Below are positions 31,144 to 40,868 of a DNA stretch of 64,000 nt, piece by piece (position 1 is the first letter of the stretch; each line of letters begins with the position of its first letter). Source of the DNA: Rheinheimera riviphila. Its GTDB lineage: Bacteria > Pseudomonadota > Gammaproteobacteria > Enterobacterales > Alteromonadaceae. The stretch lies in contig NZ_SACS01000016.1 in NCBI RefSeq assembly GCF_004005945.1, positions 58,717-122,716 of the forward strand, written 5' to 3'. Below the pieces are notes generated by a model. It was given only the letters and a program-made list of their open reading frames with translations, did not search any database and was not told where the DNA came from. The position numbers and the translations under genes are program-made.

Positions 31144-31239
31144 AAAGATGCTCCACAATAAACATTTGATAAAAAGTTAGATTGAAGTTCCTGAATCGAT
31201 TGATTTAAGACCCATCAACAATAAATAACTTAATAACAA

Positions 31240-31605
31240 TCAAGCGTTTGGTGGAGGAACGTCCGGAGTATAACTGGTGGTAATTAAGGCGTATTGCAAT
31301 GTTGCTGCCGGGTGATGCAGTACCGGCTCAGCAGCCACCAACAACATCGATGAAATATGGCAGGAAACATGGGCGTGCGAAGGATGATGTTCGTCATTAT
31401 CTGACGTTGCATCGGCGTCAGTCTGTTGCTGCTGATAGTCATGCTGGTGCTGGTGTGAAGGCAATTCATCATGCGAGCTGCTATCCAGCACCGAAAACGG
31501 GTGGTTTTCATCCGGCAAATGCATAACCAAACTCTCACAAGCCGAAACGGCATGATTAAGCATGATAAACATTAATAAAATCAACCGGATCAATGATTTT
31601 TGCAT
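31240..31605 (-). CDS. czcI: CzcI-like His-rich periplasmic protein
   Basis: This 121-aa protein has a signal peptide (MQKSLIRLILLMFIMLNHAV, cleaved before SACES) and a His-rich middle (HQHQHDYQQQ, DEHHPSHAHVSCH). The C-terminus TSYTPDVPPPNA is like CzcI. CzcI proteins precede czcCBA and are thought to tune metal response. It lies 96 bases upstream of czcC in the same direction. The family call rests on position and composition more than on strong motifs. Confidence 0.65.
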   Translation of the reverse strand: MQKSLIRLILLMFIMLNHAVSACESLVMHLPDENHPFSVLDSSSHDELPSHQHQHDYQQQQTDADATSDNDEHHPSHAHVSCHISSMLLVAAEPVLHHPAATLQYALITTSYTPDVPPPNA

Positions 31606-31732
31606 AAGGTACTCTAAGGCAACAGCATGCATCATAGCCTAAGCTGTTGCTGTTTCTCAAGCTCAGCAACAAGTTGCGTCAGTCACTCAGGCCAGCACCG
31701 CACCAGCCTGAGCATTTGTGATTGTCGATAAA

Positions 31733-34700
31733 TCAACGAGGCTGACGGAATTCCCGCGTCGAAAGTTGTTGCCGCCAAACCAGCCGCCAGTCACCGCCGG
31801 AAGCTAGCGCCGAGCTGTCGCGACAGAAATTATCGGCGGTTTCATTCAGTGCCAGCACGGTATCCTGACCATCCAATTGATACAACAAGCTGACAGTCGC
31901 ATCCTGCTCCGCTGGCCAATTGACACAAATTTCATTGGATTTTTCAGCGAGCTGGAATTGGCTGGCGCTACGCAGTGGTTGCTGCGCGGCGTTCCGGCCG
32001 ACACTGACGCTGCGGTTATCCTGAGCTGCCAGCAGCATATCGCCCTGCCAGATTTCAAACCGCTGAATGGTCATGTCCGGCAATTCAACCCGGAAATCAC
32101 GGCTGCTGTTATCTGGCTGATGGTCAATCTGCAGCAGTTGCAAATTAAACTGATGCCAGCTGCCCTGGCCATCCAGCACCTTGATCAGATGACCGCTACT
32201 GCTGGTGTATGCCGGCGCGCGTGATAACGGTAGCAGGGTGCGGATTTGCACTGTGTTTCCGCTAAGCGTCCCCGCCAGATATAAACCACGACTGACTTTG
32301 GCTGATTGAAGTTGCTGTACTTGTTGTACTTGCTGCGTTTTCGGGAATTCGGCAGGCGGATTTTTCAGCACAAAATCCTGCACCGCTGCCACGTTGTAAT
32401 CAGAGACATGTTGCGGACTGCAATATGACATTACATCGTGATATTGAGTCGGCGAATACCACTTTTTCAGATCCAGTGACAAGCCAACGGAGCCAACTGA
32501 CGATGGCGCATAAGGATAATCTGGATCCGGACCTGAAGGATTACCACAACCGACATGCTGTCGACCAAAATTATGCCCCAGTTCGTGTGCCAGGATATCC
32601 CCACTGTCCGTATCAAAACCAACTGCAACCGGGTAACCCACATAACCCAAGCCACCACAACAACCATCACCCATTTCAGCTTTAAAATAGCCGTAATAAT
32701 AAACGCCCTCGCCTTCAATGGTGCGTAAATCTTCCAGTTCAGACAGCATCACATAAGCCGTCGATTTTTCACCACTGGCCTTGAGCTGATAAGGCGCGCG
32801 GGCTCGTACTTCAACCTGACTAAAGGGCCAAAAGGTTTTTATTGTCGTTTGAATTGTTGCCAGATCCGGCAAGGTTGCGACCTTGTCACCGAGTTGGATC
32901 GGCACGACCCTGATGGCCAATGGCCGCGAATCAGCAAATACCGGCGTCAGGTTGCGTACCGCCTGACCATCTTGTAATACGGTAATTTGCAGGCCTGCTT
33001 TCATCCAGTTGGCCGGAATAATCGCCTGATATGCATCGGTCAGGCTGCGATGAATTTTGCTCACCGGTAGTTTATTCGGGATGGCCGTTGCCAGCAGTTG
33101 GGTATTGCCATTGAGCTGCAGTTGCAGCTGAAATTGCGGTAATAGCAACGGGCTTTGTGCAGCAGTCACGTGTAACCGCAGCAAGCCTTCGCGTTCTGCA
33201 ACCAGCTGTTGTTTGGCGGAAATGGTAATTTGACTAAGGTCAAGACTCTGCAGTTTCGCGGTGGCTGGCGCAGTGCCAACTTCGCCGATCGTAATCAGCT
33301 TTTCACCGCCAATGCCGTTGTCAAACCAAATGGCTGGCCGGAACTGATCTGCCTGATAACCGGCGAAAGTGGCACTGCCGCTGTCAGCGCAAGCTTGCAG
33401 CGGTGCAGCCGGACGGCCTGGTTGTTGATCATCCAAATCCAGATATACAGCGCACTGACCTGGGTGTTTGAGGCCACTGAATTGCCAGTTGTACTGCAAG
33501 GTTCGATCGACAACCTGTGCATTCAGGCTCAATGTGGTTCCCGCCAGGGTATCTGCACAATCCTTGCGTTTTTCAGCGCCGATATAGAGATCCAGATTAA
33601 ATTTGCTTTTTAACGCTTTCAGCTGTTCCAGATGACGCGAATAGCCGGTTTGGTCGATACAACCTGAGATCGACACATATGCTTCGTTATCAAAATTCAA
33701 AGTTTCTAGCACCGTTAAATCTTGCAACGACGTGTTTATCATGTTCAGCACAGATAAGCTTTTAGCTTGCTGTAACGGACTAAGATCAACCACTTCTGTT
33801 CCAGTTACGAATACTCTCTCAAGCCCACTCAGATTTTTGAGCACTGACAAATCTTTTACTTTACTCTCATGTAAATTGAGGAACTGCAGTGGCGCATCAG
33901 CCAGAACACTGATATCGGTAGTGGCGCTTGACCACAAGTGAAAACTCGATATCGGCATATTCTGCAACGGCGACAAGTCAAAAGCTGCTTGATTGCTCAA
34001 GCCAACGGAAGTTAGCTTTAATCCAGCCAACGGGGTCAAATCAGTGGTCGGTATATAAAAAATATATAATGTTTCTAGTGCTGACAATTTACTTAACGGC
34101 TTGAGATCGGTGATCGGATTGTCCTGCAGGTCAAGCCGGTTTAACTGATGCAGCTCCTGCAAGGGGGTTATATCGACAATGTAATTGTACGATACAGATA
34201 AATCGCGCAGACCCACAGCGTGCTGCAACCCATGTAAATCAGTCAGTCCTTCATCAACTGCATACAACATACTCAGCTTCGCAAGCTGTGTTTTAGTGAT
34301 CGGGGTGCTGGCATCCAACTGCAGTGCCTTCCGCACCACTCTGTCCAATTGCGCGTCAGGAAATACCACCAGGTGATCCGGATTAAAACGCGCTTCCACG
34401 GTACAAGCTGCAGTGATTGATGCTGTAGTGAAAACTGCACCTGACAATTTACCGCCACAGCCAGTTGCTGTGGTGATATCAAATCCGGCATCTGGCAGCA
34501 GCGTGAATTGCAGCGTTTCACCATATTTTACCTGCGGATTTTGCAGACTCAATTTGCCACCGGCGGATACCTGAGTTGTGACCTGAAGAATGCTCGCGGC
34601 AAAAACAGCCTCTATTTTGCAGTCGGCGGTGATAGCGCCAGTGCGATAGACCTCACCTTGCAGTTGGCCGTTACAGCCAGTGACGGCACTGGTGACAAAA

Positions 34701-35128
34701 CCGCTGTCTGCTTTAACGTTGATAGTGGCCGTGTCGCCATACAAAATTTGTTGCGACACTGGCGTGATAGTGCCCCCAGCGGAGCCGCTGGCACTGACGG
34801 TAAAACTCAGTTTTTTAAAACTAGCGGTGACAGTACAAGCCGCAGTTATAGCGCCGGTGGTGTAAGTGCTGCCACTCAGGCTACCACCGCAGCCGCTGAC
34901 ATTATCGATACTAAAACCGGTGTTGGTTGTCACCGAAAAACTGGTGCTATTTCCTTGCAGCACAGATGTGCTGGCCGGGCTGATGCTGCCGCCAGTTCCA
35001 GCCTGAGTGGAAACCAGAAATGATTGAGGTGGTGGTGGCGCTGGTGGAGTTGAGCTATCGCCGCCTCCACCGCCACAACCCGCTAACACCATGATTGCGA
35101 ATACGAATGCCACGGATCTGAACTGCAT
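31733..35128 (-). CDS. Lipoprotein zinc metalloprotease with InlB-like and leucine-rich repeats
   Basis: This 1131-aa protein has a lipobox (IMVLAGCGGGGG), then three to four repeats of about 75 residues of the divergent InlB_B type (GCGGSLSGSTYTTGAITAAC and its variants, about residues 35-250). These are followed by leucine-rich repeats (DLKPLSKLSALETLYIF, DLTPLAGLKLTSV; about 280-500). The C-terminal part has a metzincin-type zinc site HELGHNFGRQH near residue 850 and a downstream YHDVMSYC Met-turn-like motif. It probably sits on the cell surface and cuts a protein bound by the repeats. AGGAGG precedes the ATG. It is a single gene. Confidence 0.82.
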   Translation of the reverse strand: MQFRSVAFVFAIMVLAGCGGGGGDSSTPPAPPPPQSFLVSTQAGTGGSISPASTSVLQGNSTSFSVTTNTGFSIDNVSGCGGSLSGSTYTTGAITAACTVTASFKKLSFTVSASGSAGGTITPVSQQILYGDTATINVKADSGFVTSAVTGCNGQLQGEVYRTGAITADCKIEAVFAASILQVTTQVSAGGKLSLQNPQVKYGETLQFTLLPDAGFDITTATGCGGKLSGAVFTTASITAACTVEARFNPDHLVVFPDAQLDRVVRKALQLDASTPITKTQLAKLSMLYAVDEGLTDLHGLQHAVGLRDLSVSYNYIVDITPLQELHQLNRLDLQDNPITDLKPLSKLSALETLYIFYIPTTDLTPLAGLKLTSVGLSNQAAFDLSPLQNMPISSFHLWSSATTDISVLADAPLQFLNLHESKVKDLSVLKNLSGLERVFVTGTEVVDLSPLQQAKSLSVLNMINTSLQDLTVLETLNFDNEAYVSISGCIDQTGYSRHLEQLKALKSKFNLDLYIGAEKRKDCADTLAGTTLSLNAQVVDRTLQYNWQFSGLKHPGQCAVYLDLDDQQPGRPAAPLQACADSGSATFAGYQADQFRPAIWFDNGIGGEKLITIGEVGTAPATAKLQSLDLSQITISAKQQLVAEREGLLRLHVTAAQSPLLLPQFQLQLQLNGNTQLLATAIPNKLPVSKIHRSLTDAYQAIIPANWMKAGLQITVLQDGQAVRNLTPVFADSRPLAIRVVPIQLGDKVATLPDLATIQTTIKTFWPFSQVEVRARAPYQLKASGEKSTAYVMLSELEDLRTIEGEGVYYYGYFKAEMGDGCCGGLGYVGYPVAVGFDTDSGDILAHELGHNFGRQHVGCGNPSGPDPDYPYAPSSVGSVGLSLDLKKWYSPTQYHDVMSYCSPQHVSDYNVAAVQDFVLKNPPAEFPKTQQVQQVQQLQSAKVSRGLYLAGTLSGNTVQIRTLLPLSRAPAYTSSSGHLIKVLDGQGSWHQFNLQLLQIDHQPDNSSRDFRVELPDMTIQRFEIWQGDMLLAAQDNRSVSVGRNAAQQPLRSASQFQLAEKSNEICVNWPAEQDATVSLLYQLDGQDTVLALNETADNFCRDSSALASGGDWRLVWRQQLSTREFRQPR

Positions 35129-35315
35129 TGGAACCTCCTTGATTGCCTTCAGGCATACCTACTATCACTACTGTTCCATGACGTAACACCACCAATCCAG
35201 ATCAGTCGATAGGTTCATGCAACGAAATAGGCAATCAAGTTAGCTCAATGTATAAATTTTGCAAACAAAATTCTGTGTCACCGCGTTTTGAATAAAGGAT
35301 CAGAGGCATTCGCAT

Positions 35316-36383
35316 TTATTGCACCCGCACCTGCATCACCCCGCCTTTAAATAATCCCAGATACAAATAAGTTTGTTGCTGGCGCTGCAGCAGCAACATG
35401 CTGCGCACACCGCCGTAAAAATCGGTAGCGCCTTGATATTGCAGGCGTTGCCAGCTTTGGCCTGCATCATCAGACCACTGTAGAATCAGCGGTTGTGGTT
35501 CGGTGTATTTTTTGTCCCAGCCAGCCGTGTAGACGCGGTTATTGCGACTGGCATCAATCATCACATCAAAGAAAAAGCGGTAATTTGAATCCGGCAGCAG
35601 ATTTTTCCAGCTATCGCCCTGATTGTCACTGACCACGATGCCACCTTCACCGCAGGCATAAATCCGATTGCCGGCAAACCGCAGATTGTAATACACACTG
35701 GGATCCGGCAATAACTTCTGGAACATTTGCTCATGGCCATCGGCCAGCCGATAGCTAAATAACACGCCATCTTCGATAGCGCCCTGACCGCCCCACCAGA
35801 TTTTACTGCGATCCGGCGCGATGCCAAGTGCCGATTTCGGCTGGCCAAAACCGCGCCAAAAACCCTGCAACACTTGCCAACTGATGCCGAAATTGTCGGA
35901 ATAGGCCAGTACGCTGGTGCCGGTGCCATACAGACGTTTTTGCGTTTTGTCGTACTGCAGTGCATAAATAGCTTCGTGTTCGCCATCGGCGCCAAAGGGC
36001 CGACGAACTTCCTGCCAGCTGGCACCAGCATTAAAAGTTTCCTGCAACTGATGGCTAACCATACCGTCCGCGTCCTGCAGGGACACTGCCGCCAGCCAGT
36101 GTTGATCATCGATAAACGCCAAATCACGCAGCGTATAGCCTTTTAAACCCAATAATTGCCAGCTGTCCTGTTGCTGTTGATACAGGCCATCGTCCGTCAG
36201 CGCCAGAATTTTGTCTTGTTGCTGATATAACCGTTCCACCACCAACCCGGTCAATCCCTGATGGCTAAACACAAAAGGCTCGGGCGTTTTAACCGGTGGC
36301 TGTTGCTGCACCGATACACTGTCCCCACAAGCTGTCAGCGCCACAGCGCACCCTATCAACAAAAACCAATGACGAAAGACCAT
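35316..36383 (-). CDS. Lipoprotein with BNR/sialidase-like beta-propeller repeats
   Basis: This 355-aa protein has a lipobox (LLIGCAVALTAC, Cys at about residue 19). It is followed by repeats carrying Asp-box-like patterns such as SDNFGISWQVL, SDNQGDSWKNL and SDDAGQSWQRL, spread over the length as in beta-propellers of the VPS10/YCF48/sialidase kind. AAGGA precedes the ATG at 36383, which is preferred over 36410. No catalytic residues of sialidases are recognisable, so a binding or assembly role is likelier. Confidence 0.75.
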   Translation of the reverse strand: MVFRHWFLLIGCAVALTACGDSVSVQQQPPVKTPEPFVFSHQGLTGLVVERLYQQQDKILALTDDGLYQQQQDSWQLLGLKGYTLRDLAFIDDQHWLAAVSLQDADGMVSHQLQETFNAGASWQEVRRPFGADGEHEAIYALQYDKTQKRLYGTGTSVLAYSDNFGISWQVLQGFWRGFGQPKSALGIAPDRSKIWWGGQGAIEDGVLFSYRLADGHEQMFQKLLPDPSVYYNLRFAGNRIYACGEGGIVVSDNQGDSWKNLLPDSNYRFFFDVMIDASRNNRVYTAGWDKKYTEPQPLILQWSDDAGQSWQRLQYQGATDFYGGVRSMLLLQRQQQTYLYLGLFKGGVMQVRVQ

Positions 36384-36598
36384 ATTTTTTCCTTTAGATA
36401 TCAGCAGCAATTTTGGTTATAGCGTGGCACAGTCGTTATAAATTCAAAGATAAAATCATGAATAGCAATACTGTTGTTGTAATTTTATGTAATTGACGTG
36501 AAATTGAACCATAAGCTGGCGTGTCCGCTATACAAGCCTGAACGACAGCTGGCACAATTGATGATCACTGAGGCTCAACACGGCAGTTTGGACTTTGT

Positions 36599-37819
36599 AT
36601 GCATATCGAAGTATTGAGTTCGATCAGTCAACTAAATGCTGATGCCTGGAATAATCTGTTCGCAGCGGATTACCCGTTTTGCCGCCATGAATTTCTACAG
36701 GCTTTAGAGCTGGGAGGCAGTGTCGGCAAAGGTACCGGCTGGTTGCCCCAACATCTGCTGTTGTGGGATGGCTCCTCATTACTGGCAGCAGCGCCAGCTT
36801 ACCGCAAGCGTCATTCTTATGGCGAATATCTGTTTGACCGGGTGTTTGCCGAGGCTTATCAGCGGCATGGTTTACGTTATTACCCGAAATTGCTACTGGC
36901 AGTGCCTTTTACCCCGGCAGAAGGACCAAGGCTGGGTATCGCCAAAGGTGTGGATCCACGCAGCGTTTTGCCGCTGATCCAGCAATGTTTGCACCAATCC
37001 TCTACTGAAGAAAGTGCAGCATCAACGCAGCTTGCCTTAAGCCACTGGCAATGTTTGTATGCCGGGAACACCGAACAAGCTTTGTTTCGCGCCGCCGGCT
37101 GGCTGGAACGCTTCGACGTGCAGTTTGAATGGCAAAATCCGGCACAAAAATTTGTAAGTTTCGAGCAGTTTCTAGCAACGCTGACTGCCCGTAAACGCAA
37201 ACAAATCCGCAAAGAACGGGCGCTGGTGCAACAGCAAGGTTTGCAACTGCGCACCTTAACCGGTGATGATCTTGATGCCGCCTTCTGGCTACAGTTTTAT
37301 CAGTTTTATGTTGCGACTTATCTGAAACGCTCAGGCCATCAAGGCTATTTAACCGAACAGACATTTTTACTGTGGGGCAGAACCATGGCCGCGCAGATTG
37401 TGGTGTTCAGTGCCTGGCAAGGTGATGAACTGGTGGCGGCGTCGTTGTGTTTTCGCTCGAACGATAAACTCTACGGCCGCTACTGGGGCTGCAGCGAGGC
37501 TTACTCTATGCTGCATTTTGAATGTTGTTATTACGCCGGTATCGACTATTGCATCGCCCAGGGTTTAACTGCTTTTGACGCCGGGGCGCAAGGCGAACAT
37601 AAGCTGCAACGTGGTTTTGTGCCGGTGATCCGCTCTGGATTTTACCGGTTTTTACCGTCAAATCCGTCAGCCGATCCGGCAAGCGTGGCACAGGCTGAAC
37701 TTGAAAAAAGCATGCACAGCGCTATTGCCAATTATTGCCTCGAAGAGCAAAGCATGGTGCTGAATTATCAGCAACAGGCTCGCTCTGCTTTGCCCTTTGC
37801 CAATTCTGGCGCCTGTTAA
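36599..37819 (+). CDS. FemAB-like/peptidogalycan-type acyltransferase (GNAT superfamily)
   Basis: This 406-aa protein matches the DUF482 (FemAB_like) group. Recognised pieces are NADAWNNLFAADYPFCRHEF, SYGEYLFDRVFAEAYQRHGL and YYPKLLLAVPFTPAEGPRLG at the start, and LYGRYWGCSEAYSMLHFECC and FDAGAQGEHKLQRGF near the C-terminus. The two-GNAT-like fold may transfer an amino acid or acyl group to a cell-wall or lipid acceptor, but the substrate is unknown. It overlaps the convergent YghU gene by 4 bases. Confidence 0.85.
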   Translation: MHIEVLSSISQLNADAWNNLFAADYPFCRHEFLQALELGGSVGKGTGWLPQHLLLWDGSSLLAAAPAYRKRHSYGEYLFDRVFAEAYQRHGLRYYPKLLLAVPFTPAEGPRLGIAKGVDPRSVLPLIQQCLHQSSTEESAASTQLALSHWQCLYAGNTEQALFRAAGWLERFDVQFEWQNPAQKFVSFEQFLATLTARKRKQIRKERALVQQQGLQLRTLTGDDLDAAFWLQFYQFYVATYLKRSGHQGYLTEQTFLLWGRTMAAQIVVFSAWQGDELVAASLCFRSNDKLYGRYWGCSEAYSMLHFECCYYAGIDYCIAQGLTAFDAGAQGEHKLQRGFVPVIRSGFYRFLPSNPSADPASVAQAELEKSMHSAIANYCLEEQSMVLNYQQQARSALPFANSGAC

Positions 37820-38697
37820 TCTTTGCCACTGTTTTTGGCTACGACTTTGGCAACGACCTTGGCAAAATCATCCGCACTATGCCGCTCTGGCAATTGCTCA
37901 TGCGGTTCGCCCCAATTGCGATTGACCTTCATACCACGTTGTACCGCTGGCCTTTGCTCAATGGCTTTGGCCCAGCGCTGAACATGCTGGTAACTTTGCA
38001 CATCCAAAAATTCTGCTGCGTTGTACAATCGCCCTAATGCCAACACACCATACCAGGGCCAAATCGCCATATCGGCAATCGAGTATTCGCTGCCAGCAAC
38101 AAATTCATGTTCAGCCAGTTGCCGATCCAGCACATCGAGTTGCCGCTTGGCTTCCATCGCATAACGGTTGATTGGATATTCATATTTTTCCGGTGCATAC
38201 GCATAAAAATGGCCAAAACCACCGCCGACAAAAGGCGCGCTGCCCATTTGCCAGAACAACCAGTTCAGCACTTCGGTGCGCGCCGGACCTGCTTTGGCTA
38301 AAAAGGCGCCGAACTTTTCCGCCAGGTGCAATAAAATGGCGCCGGATTCAAACACCCGCTGCGGCTCTGCACCGGATAAATCCAGCAAGGCCGGAATTTT
38401 GCTGTTTGGATTCACTTCCACAAAACCACTACCGAATTGGTCGCCGTCGCGGATGCTAATCAGCCAGGCGTCATATTCAGCACCGCGATGCCCGGCGGCC
38501 AGTAATTCTTCCAGCATGATGGTCACTTTGACGCCATTGGGCGTTGCCAGCGAATACAGCTGCAACGGATGTTTGCCGACCGGCAATTCCTTTGCTGCGG
38601 TGGCCCCTGCGATGGGTCTATTGATGCTGGCAAAAGCACCGCCATTTTGTTGATCCCATACCCAGACTTTTGGCGGTGTGTAACTTGATGTGCTCAT
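37816..38697 (-). CDS. yghU: Glutathione-dependent disulfide-bond oxidoreductase (YghU-type GST)
   Basis: This 293-aa glutathione transferase of the Nu/YghU group has an N-terminal extension (VWVWDQQNGGAFASINRPIA), the thioredoxin-fold segment LQLYSLATPNGVKVTIMLEE with the active-site TPNG loop, NPNSKIPALLDLSG with cis-Pro, and a helical C-terminal domain. It probably reduces disulfides with two glutathiones. AAGGAG precedes the ATG. The ends of this gene and the acyltransferase overlap by 4 bases on opposite strands. Confidence 0.92.
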   Translation of the reverse strand: MSTSSYTPPKVWVWDQQNGGAFASINRPIAGATAAKELPVGKHPLQLYSLATPNGVKVTIMLEELLAAGHRGAEYDAWLISIRDGDQFGSGFVEVNPNSKIPALLDLSGAEPQRVFESGAILLHLAEKFGAFLAKAGPARTEVLNWLFWQMGSAPFVGGGFGHFYAYAPEKYEYPINRYAMEAKRQLDVLDRQLAEHEFVAGSEYSIADMAIWPWYGVLALGRLYNAAEFLDVQSYQHVQRWAKAIEQRPAVQRGMKVNRNWGEPHEQLPERHSADDFAKVVAKVVAKNSGKD

Positions 38698-38902
38698 TGA
38701 TCATTCTCCTTTAGCAGCACAGGTCAAACAACGGGGTGCAGCATTTATGGTGATTCAGACTGGCATTAATAGCGGAATTGGTTATCGCCATTGTGGTCAA
38801 CGACAATAGCGCAAAAAGCTGGCTGTCGCATATTCCCTTGTGATCTAAGGTCATGCCACTATAGTTTTATGATCAGTCGTCGCGATGGAAAAAGGAGTAT
38901 GC

Positions 38903-39673
38903 ATGGCAAGCAGTGACTGTTATCAACTCAAACCATGGGCTGCGGCGTTGTTGTTACTGCTGCCGCTAGCGGCTGCGGCAAAACCACTGCAACTGTGTCA
39001 TGACGCCACCGTTGATCCAAAATACCAACAAAGTGTCACCATCGGCGCTTACACCGTCACCGGTTTACATAATGTCATGGCCTTAAAAATTTTAACCAAG
39101 CTTGGCATCGCTGTGCAGCTGCACAATATGCCCTGGGTGCGTTGCCTACATGCCGTGTCCAAAGGCGATGTCGATGGTGCCATTGGTGTCGGCTGGAATG
39201 CCGAACGTTCGCACAATATGCATTTTCCGCTGCAAGTCAATGGCGAGCCTGACCCGGCACTGGCGCTGTTTTCGGTTAATTATTTCGTGTACAGCCACGC
39301 CGAAGGGGACCTGCAATGGGATGGCCAGCAATTTCGTCAGGTGAAGTTTGGTATCGCCGCCCCCAAGGGCTTTATCGTCGCTCAGATGCTGCAGCAAATG
39401 GGCGTCTTCAACCCGCTGGAAGCTGAAATTGATGCGGCGATTATGCTGACCATCAACCGACGGATTGATGGTTTTGTGCAGGCCAGAATGGTCGCCGAGG
39501 GGCAAATAGCACAGAGCAAAGATGCCAAACTGATCAAACGCTTAGAGCCGGTATTTTTCCGCCAGCCGCTGTATCTGGTGTTCAGCAAACAGGCGATGCA
39601 ACGGGATCCGGCGCAGTTAACGCAAATCTGGCAAACCATTCCTGAGTTCAGGCCTGCGGCGGCTCCCCTATAA
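38903..39673 (+). CDS. Periplasmic substrate-binding protein-like (family 3 type)
   Basis: This 256-aa protein has a signal peptide (AALLLLLPLAAAAK) and an extracellular solute-binding-protein fold of the amino-acid (SBP_bac_3) type: a beginning with LQLCHDATVDPKYQQ, then LTKLGIAVQLHNMPWVRCLH and SKGDVDGAIGVGWNAER. No transporter genes are adjacent, as is usual for the orphan members common in Shewanella and relatives, which may serve as sensors. The ATG at 38903 has AAAGGAG just before it and is preferred over 38885. Confidence 0.75.
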   Translation: MASSDCYQLKPWAAALLLLLPLAAAAKPLQLCHDATVDPKYQQSVTIGAYTVTGLHNVMALKILTKLGIAVQLHNMPWVRCLHAVSKGDVDGAIGVGWNAERSHNMHFPLQVNGEPDPALALFSVNYFVYSHAEGDLQWDGQQFRQVKFGIAAPKGFIVAQMLQQMGVFNPLEAEIDAAIMLTINRRIDGFVQARMVAEGQIAQSKDAKLIKRLEPVFFRQPLYLVFSKQAMQRDPAQLTQIWQTIPEFRPAAAPL

Positions 39674-39944
39674 TTCAGCAATTTGGCACCTTTTCCCATC
39701 CGAAGTTATGTGATCAACGCCAGGCGTTCAAAACCATCTGATCTGTAACCAGTTAGCGAAATATCCGCAGCGACTTGCCCTTTGCCGCAATCCCACTAAA
39801 TTTAATTTGCTAATTTAGTGAGTTACAACTTTAGTAACTTTGCAGCAATGGTCTGTTTTTTCCGCCAGTGGCAGTGGTGTAGTCGCTTTTTTACCGACGA
39901 AGAATTCAGTTCAGTAGATCCCAATTCCGACTGACCGGGAAGGT

Positions 39945-40868
39945 ATGATGAGCAACAACTCACCCAGCGCGATTGAACTGTCAACCACCGTTACCGCCCG
40001 CGAAGTGCTTGAACTGTGTAAATACCGGCCGGATTTATTGCTCACTGCAGATCCGCCACAGCAATCGGAACAGTGGAAACTGGATCTGATTGATTTTTGT
40101 GTGGCCACGGCGGATCTTAAACCAAACGAACGACAAAGCTTATGTACCGCCAAAATCGTCACCGCCTACACTAAACTTTGTAGCATCACCCTGCCCGTCA
40201 CCGGTGCCAGTATCATCCATTCAAAAAGCCCTGACATTACCTCGTTGTATCTCTTGAATATTATTTTTCTGCTGGTGTGCTTATCGTCATTGGTGATCGC
40301 GAACATTTATACCTACAGCCCGCTCCCGGCTGACGGCAACAACAGCGGTAACGGCTGGCAAATTTTGTCTGATTATTCAGTGCATTATTACCCGGTATTA
40401 TCCGGCTTATTATGGGGCGGCCTTGGCAGCTGCGTTTATTTGCTGAAAAAGGTCAATGATATTTCGCAGTCGCGGGAATTTGACCCCGATGTATTTACCG
40501 GCATTTTTTCCAGGATCATGCTTGGTGCAACGCTCGGCTGGGTGGTGGTGAATATTTTTGATATGGACACCCTGGATATGGACGGTGTTTCGGTGCCGGC
40601 GGTGGCTTTTCTGACCGGCTTGTCGGTGAAAGTGGTGTACGGTTTTCTGGAAAAAGTGGTTGGGGAACTGGAACTTAAACTGAATCTGCATAGCTTAAAA
40701 AGCAACAACGTCCCGAAACAATCGTTTAAAGATCAGCTGGCGCAGTTTCAGCTAAAACTGGATCCAAGCGCTGATTTGGAATTGTTTAAAGCTTGTAGCG
40801 AGCTGCGTAAACAGCTGGAAAAACAACAGCAGCAGGCCGATCATTCATCTCAGAACTCGACTGAATAA
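39945..40868 (+). CDS. Hypothetical membrane protein paired with an MBL hydrolase
   Basis: This 307-aa protein has an N-terminal soluble part of about 95 residues, then four hydrophobic segments (TSLYLLNIIFLLVCLSSLVI; YPVLSGLLWGGLGSCVYLLK; FSRIMLGATLGWVVVNIF; VPAVAFLTGLSVKVVYGFLE) and a Gln-rich cytoplasmic tail. The family is not recognised. GGGAAGG lies before the ATG pair at 39945/39948. The stop shares its last base with the ATG of the hydrolase (TAATG), so the two proteins are made together and probably work together. Confidence 0.7.
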   Translation: MMSNNSPSAIELSTTVTAREVLELCKYRPDLLLTADPPQQSEQWKLDLIDFCVATADLKPNERQSLCTAKIVTAYTKLCSITLPVTGASIIHSKSPDITSLYLLNIIFLLVCLSSLVIANIYTYSPLPADGNNSGNGWQILSDYSVHYYPVLSGLLWGGLGSCVYLLKKVNDISQSREFDPDVFTGIFSRIMLGATLGWVVVNIFDMDTLDMDGVSVPAVAFLTGLSVKVVYGFLEKVVGELELKLNLHSLKSNNVPKQSFKDQLAQFQLKLDPSADLELFKACSELRKQLEKQQQQADHSSQNSTE

